Source: Symbiodinium natans
Lineage: Eukaryota > Sar > Dinophyceae > Suessiales > Symbiodiniaceae
Direction: 5' to 3'
NCBI GenBank assembly: GCA_905221605.1
Contig: CAJNDS010002726.1
Coordinates: 1-64,000, forward strand
Length of the DNA stretch: 64,000 nucleotides
Below the pieces are notes generated by a model that saw nothing but the letters and a program-made list of their open reading frames with translations, searched no databases and was not told where the DNA came from. A program made the position numbers and the translations under genes. Shown here one piece after another: positions 47,801 to 57,024 of the stretch. Positions within the stretch are counted from its first letter, which is position 1. Each line of letters begins with the position of its first letter.

Positions 47801-47985
47801 ACGGAGCTTGGTTGTTGTATTCGATTGCAGGGGCTTACCTGAGTGTTCCTGACACGAACAGGGCCGGGTGAAGTTGGGCTTGCGGCCATGTGCGCAAGGT
47901 CTTTTTGTCCCGGATTTCAGGCAGAGTTGATGTTCTTCACACTTCGCAGGTCTTCGCATCGAAGGTGAAGCAGATGGTCAAGTGA
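44831..47985 (+). CDS. wrbA: NAD(P)H:quinone oxidoreductase, WrbA/FQR1 family, unit 2
   Basis: Eleven exons join in frame to 200 residues covering a full flavodoxin-like domain: VCVVYYSTYGHVKKLADEI, FQAPELLGADVLKKM, MGAPAKPSDAVM, DYDGILFGIPTRFG, STGSLWQSGALAGKLG, CSTGTLNGGQESTH, VHHGMIYVPLGYQ, IHGGSPWGAS, TFAGADGSRQAS and a Lys-rich end (VFASKVKQMVK, then TGA). All FMN-contact motifs are kept. No initiator exon was found: the first exon starts with VCVVYYST directly after an acceptor. It can join in phase 0 to the end of unit 1, giving one two-domain protein. The alternative is a separate gene with an unseen first exon between 44,530 and 44,830. Donors are mixed: five GC, three GT and two GA. 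Confidence 0.87.
44831..47985 (+). other. wrbA: exon map of WrbA unit 2
   Basis: Proposed coding exons: 44,831-44,853; 44,938-44,986; 45,230-45,297; 45,584-45,644; 45,790-45,845; 46,116-46,184; 46,363-46,419; 46,752-46,800; 47,163-47,223; 47,342-47,415; 47,950-47,985 (TGA). The sum is 603 nt, in frame throughout. Acceptors are AG|G except the one before 46,363, which is TAG|C. The exon at 47,342-47,415 covers, without an intron, the region that unit 1 splits into two exons (43,918-43,955 and 44,150-44,200). The 46,184/46,363 junction is the least certain. Confidence 0.75.
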
Positions 47986-48197
47986 ATCATCGAGCCAGTT
48001 GGGCGTTCGCCCTCAAGGGATTTTCTTGGAGGCCACTATCGCTCACACTCGCTTCTGTTGTAGTTATCACTGCGTTGCAGTACGGATTTAGAGGGGGCAC
48101 AGTCATGTACTCCAGTACACCTTCGGTTGATTGTGATTCACTGTTGAGTAGATATATGCATGCAGTAGTTTTACTTAATACATACATACTATCTATA

Positions 48198-48247
48198 CTG
48201 GTATATATATATATATATATCTGCATGCATGCATGCATGCATGCATG
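48198..48247. repeat. (TA)n followed by (ATGC)n microsatellite
   Basis: A short (TA)n run goes directly into ATGC repeats (CTGCATGCATGCATGC and onward). The ATGC block is self-complementary and alternates purine and pyrimidine, so it could form Z-DNA or hairpins. Confidence 0.9.
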
Positions 48248-49849
48248 GGTGTTTGTGTGTGTGTGCGTATGGATGTAGAGACATGTACCTGCGTGTAGGA
48301 AGGGTCTTGAGCTTAGGTGTATGTAGGATGTACTGGTATGTTGTGCTCTCTCCATGTGAATGCAGCGTTGTTTGCTGCTGCGCCTCTCTGACCCTTCTCC
48401 TCGACTAACCCGCTAAGTCTTTAAGTAGACCAGCAATCTTGTTGAAAGTTACTGTGTACGGTGCTAAGATGTACTTGACAAGACGGTTTGGACATCGGTC
48501 GCCACGATGAGCTATTGATGTGTATGTTGCTGGAAGCCCCACACCGCCTTCAGCCTTTATTAAAGCCTTATCCCCTAAGACGGCTTAGGATTAGAACTCC
48601 TCAAGAAAACCCTTGACCAAGCCTGGCTGTTCTGCTGCAGGGTGCAACCTTAGCATGGACCGCCGGGCAGTTTGCAGTTCCCAAGTCCTGGCAACTGCCA
48701 AAGGCAGTTGGCATCGGATGATGTGGACCGCAGGAGCAGTCTCTGGAACTATGATGGGCTGCTTCTGCTCTTCTGCTCTTGTTCGGTTTTGCTCTCCCCT
48801 CTGCAATGGCTTAGGGCGAAAGGTGCAGGTTCCTGGACACATTATGGGCCTGCATTTACGTTCTTTCCCTTCTTCGAGACCTTGACAGAGCAGCGCTCTG
48901 TCCCAGTGCATCGAAGTTCTTACCAGCAAAGCAATGAGCTTCCAAAAAGGATTTCAAGCTTCGGCTGTTTGGCACTTCGGGAACCCCTGCGATGAATTCT
49001 ATCTTTGATAGATCCCTAAAACCCTTGCAGGCGCCGCTGCCCACCGAAACAAAGGTTCAAGTCTTCCCCCATACTGTATTGGGCGTCTGAAGCATAGGCG
49101 ATGTTTAGGCTAGAATGGCAGCTGGAAGTTCCCTCTCTCTGGGCTTCAGGCTTTCCCTGCAGTTCAGGCGGCTAAACTTGAACGCGTCTGTGAGTTTTGA
49201 AGCAGAAGCTGACCAGTCAGAACTGCACTTCGAAGGGCGTCGAAGGGCTGTAGGGCTTAGGCGTGGAAGCTAGCTTTTTTGCAGAACTTCCTTATCGTGT
49301 ACGAGGTAAAGTTCACCCCTTGCCTTCAGACGTGAGAGATCTGGTGGCGTAGTCTTTGCAACCAGCACTGAGTAGAAGAACACTTCAGAACCCCCGACCC
49401 CATGGACCCCAACTGCCGCCGTCAGAAACATCGAGTTTGTATACATTCTACTTTGAGACTACCCCTCCCACATGATCCCCCAAGTCCCTTGGCGCACTGC
49501 GTGCATTTATCTGCATAGTTGCAGCGGGATTTTGGAGGGGTCCAAGAGCCTTCATGTCAGGCTACAAGACCTATTATTTGGACCTTTTCACCCTCATTCT
49601 CCCATCCTGGCTTTTACCTTCTCGACTCAACAGATTAACTCCTAGAGACAAAGGTTATGACGGGAGAACATGAGGGGTGTCTTTTACTGCTGTTATTCCT
49701 GGTGTCATCATGAAGGTAATAAAGGTGCGGGGAGAGCGAGAGGTGAATATCAATTCTTATCTAAGGTTGATTAGGGCCCTTACATCCCTTCCAACCCCCT
49801 GCCCCCCCCCCCCTCCCCCCCCTTCCCGGTTCCTTCTTCCCTTCACAAG

Positions 49850-49914
49850 GCTCGTCTTGCCACTCAACATCACCGGTGCCGCGCCGGTGGGAGCATATGC
49901 AGGGATCGCCGGGG
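49850..49914 (+). CDS. candidate exon, unknown protein
   Basis: A strong pyrimidine tract and CTTCACAAG|G acceptor precede the frame LVLPLNITGAAPVGAYAGIA. The composition suggests a membrane or secreted protein. The family is not recognised. Confidence 0.33.
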
Positions 49915-50169
49915 GCCCCCGGCTTCTTTTGCGAGTTTTTCAAGTTTGTTTTGTCACTCATTTCTTTTTTGCTGCGTGTTTTGTCAGGCAACTTATTCTT
50001 TGGATCTTCCACGAATAAACGTGTCTTACATTCTATAGTTGATTTTGTCTTTCCTTTGAGTCTCCATGCGGCATGCTCGTGCATTGTATTGAAGGCATTT
50101 GTCTATGAAAGGCCTCTTTCATAATGTATTCCTTCACAATCGGTTCGCTTTATTCATTACGAAACTAAC

Positions 50170-50241
50170 ATGAGCGCGCCCAAGGCACCTGTACATTGCG
50201 AGTCCTTGCACAACGTAAGCAAGGCATGCCCGCACTCCAAG
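50170..50241 (+). CDS. candidate first exon, unknown protein
   Basis: An ATG opens the frame MSAPKAPVHCESLHNVSKAC and PHSK, followed by a CCAAG|GTCCCA donor-like site in phase 0. It may go with the candidate exon at 51,009-51,059, but no intermediate exon was fixed. The family is unknown. Confidence 0.27.
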
Positions 50242-51008
50242 GTCCCAGAATATGCCCCCCCCCCCCTCCCCAAACACATGTCCCTTAAGTCCAGTAGCAC
50301 CCAAGGCTGCTGGAAGCTCCCTCGGCGGAGGCTTTGGATCTTCATATGTGAGGGGCTTTCAGGGTTACGGGGCATGCCAGGGCTTTTGAAGCTGCTTCTG
50401 TTTATTTTTTCCTCAGATTGGGTTTCAGGGTGCCCTTTCAAAGGCCTTATGGCTGGTGAAGGCTCCTGAAGATCTGGGATCTGAAAGTTTGGAAAGGAGG
50501 TCGAAAGCTCCCTCAGTCCAGAAATCCAACCTGCAAGACCGCACGTGGTGCCTGGGACGGTGCTAAGTTGAGTTGCCCTTTCCTGGTCGGTCAGGTTTCC
50601 ATGGCAGCGGTAAGCAAGAACAAGCTTCGCTGCGGTTGAAAGTTGATTGCGATGTTGGGATTCGATCTTTTGCGCTGCTGACCTCGCTGTGAGGGGTTTG
50701 TGCTGTAGCTGTACACGCACTATAAATGTCTCGACAACTTTTGGAAGAGGACTGAAGCACAAGGGCGCCACCATTTATGGCTGTATGCACGGAGCATCAG
50801 TGCCAGATGGATGTAGGAGGGAGCTTGGGGATGACTTCAGGCTCCAGTGCCCTACAGGGGTTGGGGTTGCAAGCACTTTGCCTAAGAAGCTCCAGGCTGA
50901 CGACCGCAGCGCAGGGGAGCAGAAGCCCTGCGACAGCTTTCTGTTTTCATTCCCCGATTCCCCACACACGCGGCGACCTTCAAAAGCCGTGATAAAAGTC
51001 ACTGCCAG

Positions 51009-51059
51009 GATGGCGCCTCAACGTCACGGGCGTCGGCTTTGCCCCGCCACCCGGCCAAG
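51009..51059 (+). CDS. candidate exon, unknown protein
   Basis: After ACTGCCAG|G the frame reads WRLNVTGVGFAPPPGQG with G/C-rich third positions, ending near a GA donor-like site (CAAG|GACC). It looks like a beta-rich extracellular or enzyme segment. The family is unknown. Confidence 0.27.
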
Positions 51060-51316
51060 GACCGTCGCTTCTCTACACCTTGAAAGGGCTCTGGGGCGGG
51101 GGTTGGGTTGAGTAGAGGGGTTCGACCTCGGCTGCATGCAGCCTCTTTAGTGCATTCACTGATTGTACTCGCCACAGTACGCCTACGATCGTGCAAGAAT
51201 GTTTTCACATGGAGTGTTTACACAAGTGCATACAGGAGTCCGGCAGTTTGCTTGAGAAGAGGAGCATTCCTTTGAAATCCAAAGCGCCTCCGATCATCGA
51301 CAGCCTACCCCAAGTG

Positions 51317-51476
51317 TATATGAGGTATATACATATATATATATATACATATTGTATATATATATATATATATATTATATGTATGTGTGTAAATACGTAT
51401 ATATATATATATATGTATATCTGTCTATATCTATATATATCTATATATATCTATCTATATATATATATATATTTGT
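51317..51476. repeat. (AT)n-rich microsatellite block
   Basis: About 160 bp of TATA/ATAT with CTATCT and GTGTG interruptions. This is the most AT-rich stretch of the window. It shows no coding potential. Confidence 0.93.
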
Positions 51477-52412
51477 CCATACCCGCTCGGCGAGACTGCC
51501 CAACAAAGTATAAGACCTCTTAAATCGGCCTAGAATCTCCAACCATGGAGTGAAACATGCTTATGGTCCCACATGCTGAACCTTGACCGAGCACTTTTTG
51601 TGTTGAAGGGAGGTGGTATGAAGTAAGCATATCAGAAAGCATATCAGAAAGCATATTAGAAGCATATCAGGAAGCAAACAGCACATGAAGCGAGCCCACG
51701 CAGGCCCCGACGCCTTCGTCGAGGTTTCGGTCTGCGGGCGCCTCTGCGAGGTTGCCGCGGCCTTATGTTGATCAAGCATACTGATATGCTGCTTACTGCT
51801 TAGTGTCTTATGCTTCAAATAGGATTGTGGTTCTGAGATAGGGTTTGAGGTGTCCCTAAGGTCAGAAACTCTGAGTCTACATGCCCCGGAATCCTCAGCT
51901 GCACCTGAAGTCAACTAGCACGCGAGCCACGGCCTGAACTGACGGCAGCTAGGACGTTTTGAAATCTTGGACGGACACGTCAACCCCTTTTCCGAACAGG
52001 GGTTGGCTTCTTGTTCTAACCTTACGAGCACAGGCGCTAATGTCGACCCCAACACTGGCATTTTCCCATGGACTCTGTCGAACCCAAGGTTAGTACGATG
52101 TCTCCTTGTCTTGAGCCAAGGTCACTGGCGCCTACACTTGGGTTGAGTGCATCGTCCCCAATGCCAGGGGCTCGGAGGTCGGGGTGCGCCGTGGGAACCG
52201 CGAGACTGGAACAGAAGGTGGACCCGTCTAGTAAAGGAAGCGTAGCACTGAAAAACTACACTGCAAGAAAGTTCGAGGCTACTTGTGCATGTACATGTAC
52301 ATATGTGCATATATATATATATATATATTCAACGGCTACCGCCAGTGCCGCCGACCCCAGACAGGAGGGCCGGCGGCAGGCCGGCAAACCGCAGAGCCAG
52401 TACAGGCTCCGA

Positions 52413-52434
52413 GATTTAGGGTTTAGGGTTTAGG
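52413..52434 (+). repeat. short interstitial TTTAGGG repeat
   Basis: Three tandem TTTAGGG units in the G-rich orientation. They lie about 1.8 kb left of the large degenerate telomere-like array. Confidence 0.85.
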
Positions 52435-52576
52435 GCTGTAGCAAAAAGTATTTAAAAAGAATGAGTTCTATGTAGGGCAGGGCGCTAAGGGCGTGGGGGC
52501 GCGAGGGTTGGGCATGCACTGCAAGTGTGAGGGGGGTGATGAAGCAGGCAGCAGGCCTGTACTGTGTGAAAGCATT

Positions 52577-52700
52577 GGGGGTGGGGGGGTGGGGGGGGGG
52601 GGGGGGGGGGGGGGGTTGGTGGGGGGGGTTGGGGGGGTGGGGTTGGGGGGGGGGGGGGGGGGGGTGTGGGGTGGGGGGTTGGTTGGGGGTGGGGCTGGGG
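52577..52700. repeat. G-run block
   Basis: About 120 bp made almost only of G runs broken by T (GGGGGTTGG type), with several runs above 15 G. It has very high G-quadruplex potential on the + strand. The frames open through it are Gly/Val-only and are not genes. Confidence 0.95.
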
Positions 52701-52841
52701 AGCGTCCAGGGAAGAAGGGGGGGCGTGAGGCCCTTTAAATCATTGTATCAGTGAGAGGGGTGGTTGGGGGGGAGGCGCCACGAAACCCAGCAAACCCGGT
52801 CGGTTTCCAAGCGGCGACCACAGGTTTTGGGGAAACGGGCT

Positions 52842-52880
52842 GGCGTTCATTTCTTTCGTATATGGGTGCAAATGAACGCC
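52842..52880. repeat. hairpin, 11-bp perfect arms
   Basis: The arms GGCGTTCATTT and AAATGAACGCC are separated by 17 nt. It lies between the G-run block and the inverted-repeat array. No function is evident; it may be a remnant of a small terminal-inverted-repeat element. Confidence 0.7.
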
Positions 52881-53257
52881 GTTTTCTGTGGATCCCAGGC
52901 CCTCGAAAACCTTTCCAAGTCTTAAGAAAAGACTCAGAAGCCCTGATGTTGATGTGAGTCTGGCGTCCCTCAAAGCTGGATTGGACAGACTTTCATGATG
53001 CTCGCGCATTGCGTACTTGTTCTATGTTGGGTGCCCGACCTGAAGCCGTTGGCTGGTAGGCATGATATTGAAACGCACTACCGCGCGGGAAAAAGGTGAC
53101 GGCTTCATGCCTTGGCGTAGCCTTGTCCTGATGCGTAGTGGATGCCCTGTTGACAGAAACCCTTCCGTGGGGGTACCTTAACTAGCTTTCGTCCCAGGCC
53201 CTCACCCTCAAGTCCACAATTTGGTTCGGGAAGGCTGTGGATGTGGGGTTTTGGGAG

Positions 53258-54145
53258 GGGGGGACTCCAGACTGCAGATTTCCAGAGCGAATCTGGAGCA
53301 CCCCAGACTCCAGACTCGAGATTTCCAGAATAAATCTGGAGTATCGGGGCCCTGGACTCCAGAATCTGGAGTCCGTTTTCTGGAGTCCGGGGCTCCGGTA
53401 CTCCCGTTTTTTTTTCTGGAAATCTGGAGTCTGGAGTCCGGGGTTTTTTGGAGCCCGGGGTACCCACACTCCAGACTCCAGATTTCCAGAATAAATCTGG
53501 AGTACCTCCAGACCCCAGACTCCAGATTTCCAAGTCCGTTTTCTGGAGTCCGCGGCCCCGGTACTCCAGTTTTTTCTTTCTGGAAATCTGGAGTCTGGAG
53601 TCCAGGGTACTCCACATTTTTTGGGGCCCGGGGTACCCAGATTTCCAGAATAAATCTGGAGTACCTCCAGACCCCAGACTCCAGATTTCCAGAACGAATC
53701 TGGAGCACCCCCAGACCCCAGACTCCAGATTTCCAGAATAAATCTGGAGTATCGGGAGTATCGGGATTATCGGGGCCCCGGACTCCAGAATCTGGAGTCC
53801 GTTTTCTTGAGTCCGCGGCCCCGGTACTCCAGTTGTTTTTTTTCTGGAAATCTGGAGTCTGGAGTCCGGGGTACTCCACATTTTTTGGAGCCCGGGGTAC
53901 CCACACTCCAGACTCCAGATTTCCAGAATAAATCTGGAGTACCTCCAGACCCCAGACTCCAGATTTCCAGAACGAATCTGGAGCACCCCCAGACTCCAGA
54001 CTCCAGATTTCCAGAATAAATCTGGAGTATCGGGATTATCGGGGCCCCGGACTCCAGAATCTGGAGTCCGTTTTCTGGAGTCCGCGGCCCCGGTACTCCA
54101 GTTATTTTTTTCTGGAAGTCAGGAGTCTGGAGTCCGGGGTCCGTA
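53258..54145. repeat. array of inverted CTCCAGA/TCTGGAG repeats
   Basis: About 890 bp built from two mirrored blocks: a forward block (CTCCAGACTCCAGATTTCC type) and its reverse complement (GGAAATCTGGAGTCTGGAGT type), alternating several times. Near-perfect palindromes occur inside, for example GGACTCCAGA-A-TCTGGAGTCC, and small hairpins TCCAGA-ATAAA-TCTGGA recur. Longer units sharing the GCCCGGGGTACCCA junction start near 53,454, 53,630 and 53,888. Both strands stay open for over 200 codons only because the repeat is symmetric and lacks stops, so those frames are not genes. It could extrude cruciforms. Confidence 0.92.
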
Positions 54146-54159
54146 TTTTCCATATGCAC

Positions 54160-55815
54160 GTTTAGGAATTACGGTTTAGTGTTTGTTTTTTTGGGTTTGG
54201 GGTTTGGTAGAGTTTAGTGTTTAGGGTTTAGTGTTTAGTGTCTAGTGTTTAGGTTTTGGTTTGAAAGGTTTAGGGTTTACGTTTTGGGGTTGAGGGCTAA
54301 GCGACTTGGATAAAGTCTAAGCCCTAAAAAACCTTGTAATGATTAAGTGTTTAAACCCCTAAAGCACTGAAACCCCCATGTTGTTTGGTTTGGGGTTTAG
54401 GGCTTAGTGCTTAGGGTATAGGGTTCAGGATTGGTTTTTCGGGTTTAGGGTTTAGTGTTTAGGGTTTAGTGTGTAGGTTTCAGGGTTTAGTGTTTTGTGT
54501 TTAGGGTTGAGTATTAAGTTTAGGGTCTAGGGTTTAGGCTTAGGGTTTAGAATCAAGCTGCTTGGCTAAAGCCCTAAACCTAATAAAACCCTAAAGCATC
54601 TGAAACCCCGACGGGATTTTGGTTTCAGGTGTAGATTTAGTAGGGCTTGAGGTTCCGGCTGTGGGGTTTACTGTTTAGGGTTTAGGGTTTAGTGTTCAGA
54701 GTTTAGGTTGTAGGGTTTGGTGTGTAATGTTTAGGGTTTAGTTTTTAGGGTGTAGTGTGTAAGTGTTTAGGGTTTAGTGTTTAGGGTTTGGTGCTTATGT
54801 GTTTAGGGTTTCGTGTTGAGTGTTTGGGGTTTGTGGTAAGGGCTTAGTATTAAGTTTCTTAGGGTTAGTGTTTAGGGTCTAGTGCAGAGTGTCTAGGGTT
54901 TAGTGTTAAGGGTTTCGGGTTTGGTTTTTAGGGTTAAGGGTTTCAAGGAATTTCATAAATCTAAATGATCTGGGGAAGGCACCGGGGCTTCCCCAGACCA
55001 TTGTCAACTTAAAAAACCCTTCTGATTAGGGTTTAGGGTTTAGTGTTCAGGGTTTAGTGTGTATGGTTTAGTGTGTAATGTTTAGGGTCTAGTTTTTAGG
55101 GTGTTGCGTTTAAGTGTTTAGGGTTTAGTGCTTAAATGTTTAGGGTCTCGTGTTAAAGTGTTTGTGGTTTGTGCTAAGGGCTTAGTGTTAAGTTTTTAGG
55201 GCTAGTGTTTAGGGTCTGAGTGTTTAGGGTTTCGGGTTTGGTTCTTAGGGTTAAGGGTTTTAAAGAATTTTACAAATCCAACTGATCTGGGAAAGGCACC
55301 GGGGCTTCCCCAGACTATTGTCAACTTAAAAATTCCTTCTGATTAGGGTTTAGGGTTTAGTGTGCAGGGTTTAGTGTGTAGGGTTTAGTGTATAATGTTT
55401 AGAGTCTAGTTTTTAGGGTGTAGCGTTTAAGTGTTTAGGGTTAGTGCTGAAGCGTTTAGGGTCTCGTGTTAAATGCTTGGGGTTTGTGCTAAGGGCTTAG
55501 TGTTAAGTTTTCAGGGTTAGTGTTTAGGGTCTAGTGCTGAGTGTTTAGGGTTTAGAAGGGTTTTAAGGAATTTTACAAATTTACATGATCTGGGGAAGGC
55601 ACCGGGGCTTCCCCAGACCATTGTCAACTTAAAAAACCTTCTGATTAGGGTTTAGGGTTTAGTGTTCAGGGTTTAGTGTGTATGGTTTAGTGTGTAATGT
55701 TTAGGGTCTAGTTTTAGGGTGTAGCGTTTAAGTGTTTAGGGTTTAGTGCTTAAATGTTTAGGGTCTCGTGTTAAAGTGTTTGTGGTTTGTGCTAAGGGCT
55801 TCGTGTTAAGTTTTC
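54160..55815 (+). repeat. degenerate TTTAGGG/TTTAGTG telomere-like array with higher-order repeat
   Basis: About 1.65 kb dominated by TTTAGGG, TTTAGTG, TTCAGGG and related words in the G-rich orientation, so it is an old, diverged interstitial telomere block. In its right half a roughly 300-317-bp unit repeats. Each copy contains a block that begins GATCTGGGGAAGGCACCGGG (54,967; 55,284; 55,587), with hairpin arms TCTGGGGAAG and CTTCCCCAGA, followed by TTGTCAACTTAAAAA and then fresh TTTAGGG-type DNA. No coding frame is supported. Confidence 0.93.
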
Positions 55816-57024
55816 ATATTTATTATATTTTTATGTTTATGATGTAGATTTCGCATCTGTAGTCAGGATCTTAGCAGTCCACACGCACACACACACACAG
55901 AGCCCCAAGAGCCCTAAGCCTGAGCCCGTCGACCCGAGGTGACCACGCCGGAAGTTCTGGAGGGGTCCTCGGAAGCTGTCGCTCGCGGCCAAGATCCACT
56001 CTTAGGACCAGCTCATGGGCTTATTCTATTTTTTCCGGGTTGAGAGTTCGTGACTCGCGACCCTTTAACCCCAAACCGCACAAACCGACGAACCCATAAA
56101 CCCCCTTAACCCCTGCAAGCCTCTCACACCGTTCGAGCCCTGGACTGTCGAATTAGTCGGTTTCGGTCAGGGTGCATGACAAAGCAAGCCTTTCCCACTC
56201 GACTGCTTGGAGCTCAAGGCTCAAGTCCCAAACGCTGAGGAGCTCATGCCCGGCAATGCGCCAAACCGGACGGCTCTTCACACTAAATTATTACATATCA
56301 ATTCGATAACAGACACACTGCGAGCTGCGAGCAACAGCCAGAAGGTTAGAGTAGCGACAGTAAGCAGAAAGTTGGCCCGAGAGCTGCCTCCGCAAGAAGC
56401 CCGCTTTGAGCCCTTGAGATTAGTCCATTGCGCACAGAAGCGCAGAAACAGCAAGCACGGGATAACAGCGGCTCTGGAAACCAAGTGCCTTTAAATATGA
56501 GGCTTCTCCCTTTATGAATGCGAACCCATGGCGTCGTCCCTGGAGAGCATCCAGAGGCGCCGATCATCGCATTCGTGAGCTGGTGCTCGCGCAGCTTAGG
56601 ACCTCTAAGGCTCTGTGTCTTGTGCTCTAGAGAATGAGCAGCATGTGTCCGGCTACAAAGATGTGTGAGATTTAAAGGCTTGGTTGAGTGATTCGCAAAT
56701 GTCCTGTTGTGGCCCGAAGCCATCCCTTTGTCAACCCTATACTGTACCCCTGAACTCAACATAATAAACTGGTTAATTTCTGACAGGGCGGCCAGGAAGT
56801 TCGAGCGGTGGCTGCTTGGAGACATCGCACTTGGAGACATTGCACTTGCGACCACGCCAAAACACCAAAACAGTTGTGGTGTTGGGGGCCGGCTGCAGGG
56901 CTCATTGAGTGAGAAAGGCTTGGCAGGCCCCTCTCCCCCCCCCCCCCTCCCACCCAGGTCGACATGTTCAAACCACCCAGGGCGTTGTGGAGCCCATCCC
57001 AGTAGCATGCCTTTGGGTTGAGTC
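55816..57024. other. stretch without an identified gene, upstream of ALG3
   Basis: AT-rich for the first 60 bp, then ordinary GC-rich DNA with scattered CCCTAA-like words. A 95-codon + frame (56,207-56,494) and a 244-codon minus frame (56,346-57,080) are open but have poor composition and no recognisable domain. A C run lies at about 56,934-56,949. Promoter elements are not recognisable, as is usual for dinoflagellates. Confidence 0.5.

Larger units (their letters stand above)
47990..53200. other. intergenic region with microsatellites and a few candidate exons
   Basis: No gene family is recognised between the WrbA units and the inverted-repeat array. The region holds (TA)n and (ATGC)n microsatellites at 48,198-48,247, a C run at 49,802-49,822, (AT)n at 51,317-51,476 and 52,308-52,328, a GCATATCAGAAA tandem repeat near 51,626-51,680, three TTTAGGG units at 52,413-52,434 and the G-rich block at 52,577-52,700. 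Three candidate exons are listed separately. Confidence 0.55.

Noticed and set aside
53105-53986. A 293-codon minus-strand frame and a 236-codon + frame with LESGVW-type repeats
   Set aside because: The inverted-repeat array is symmetric and stop-poor, so both strands are open. The peptides simply mirror the CTCCAGA motif.
54160-55815. CRISPR array or centromere
   Set aside because: Repeats are not separated by unique spacers of even length. The words are diverged telomere repeats with a hairpin unit.
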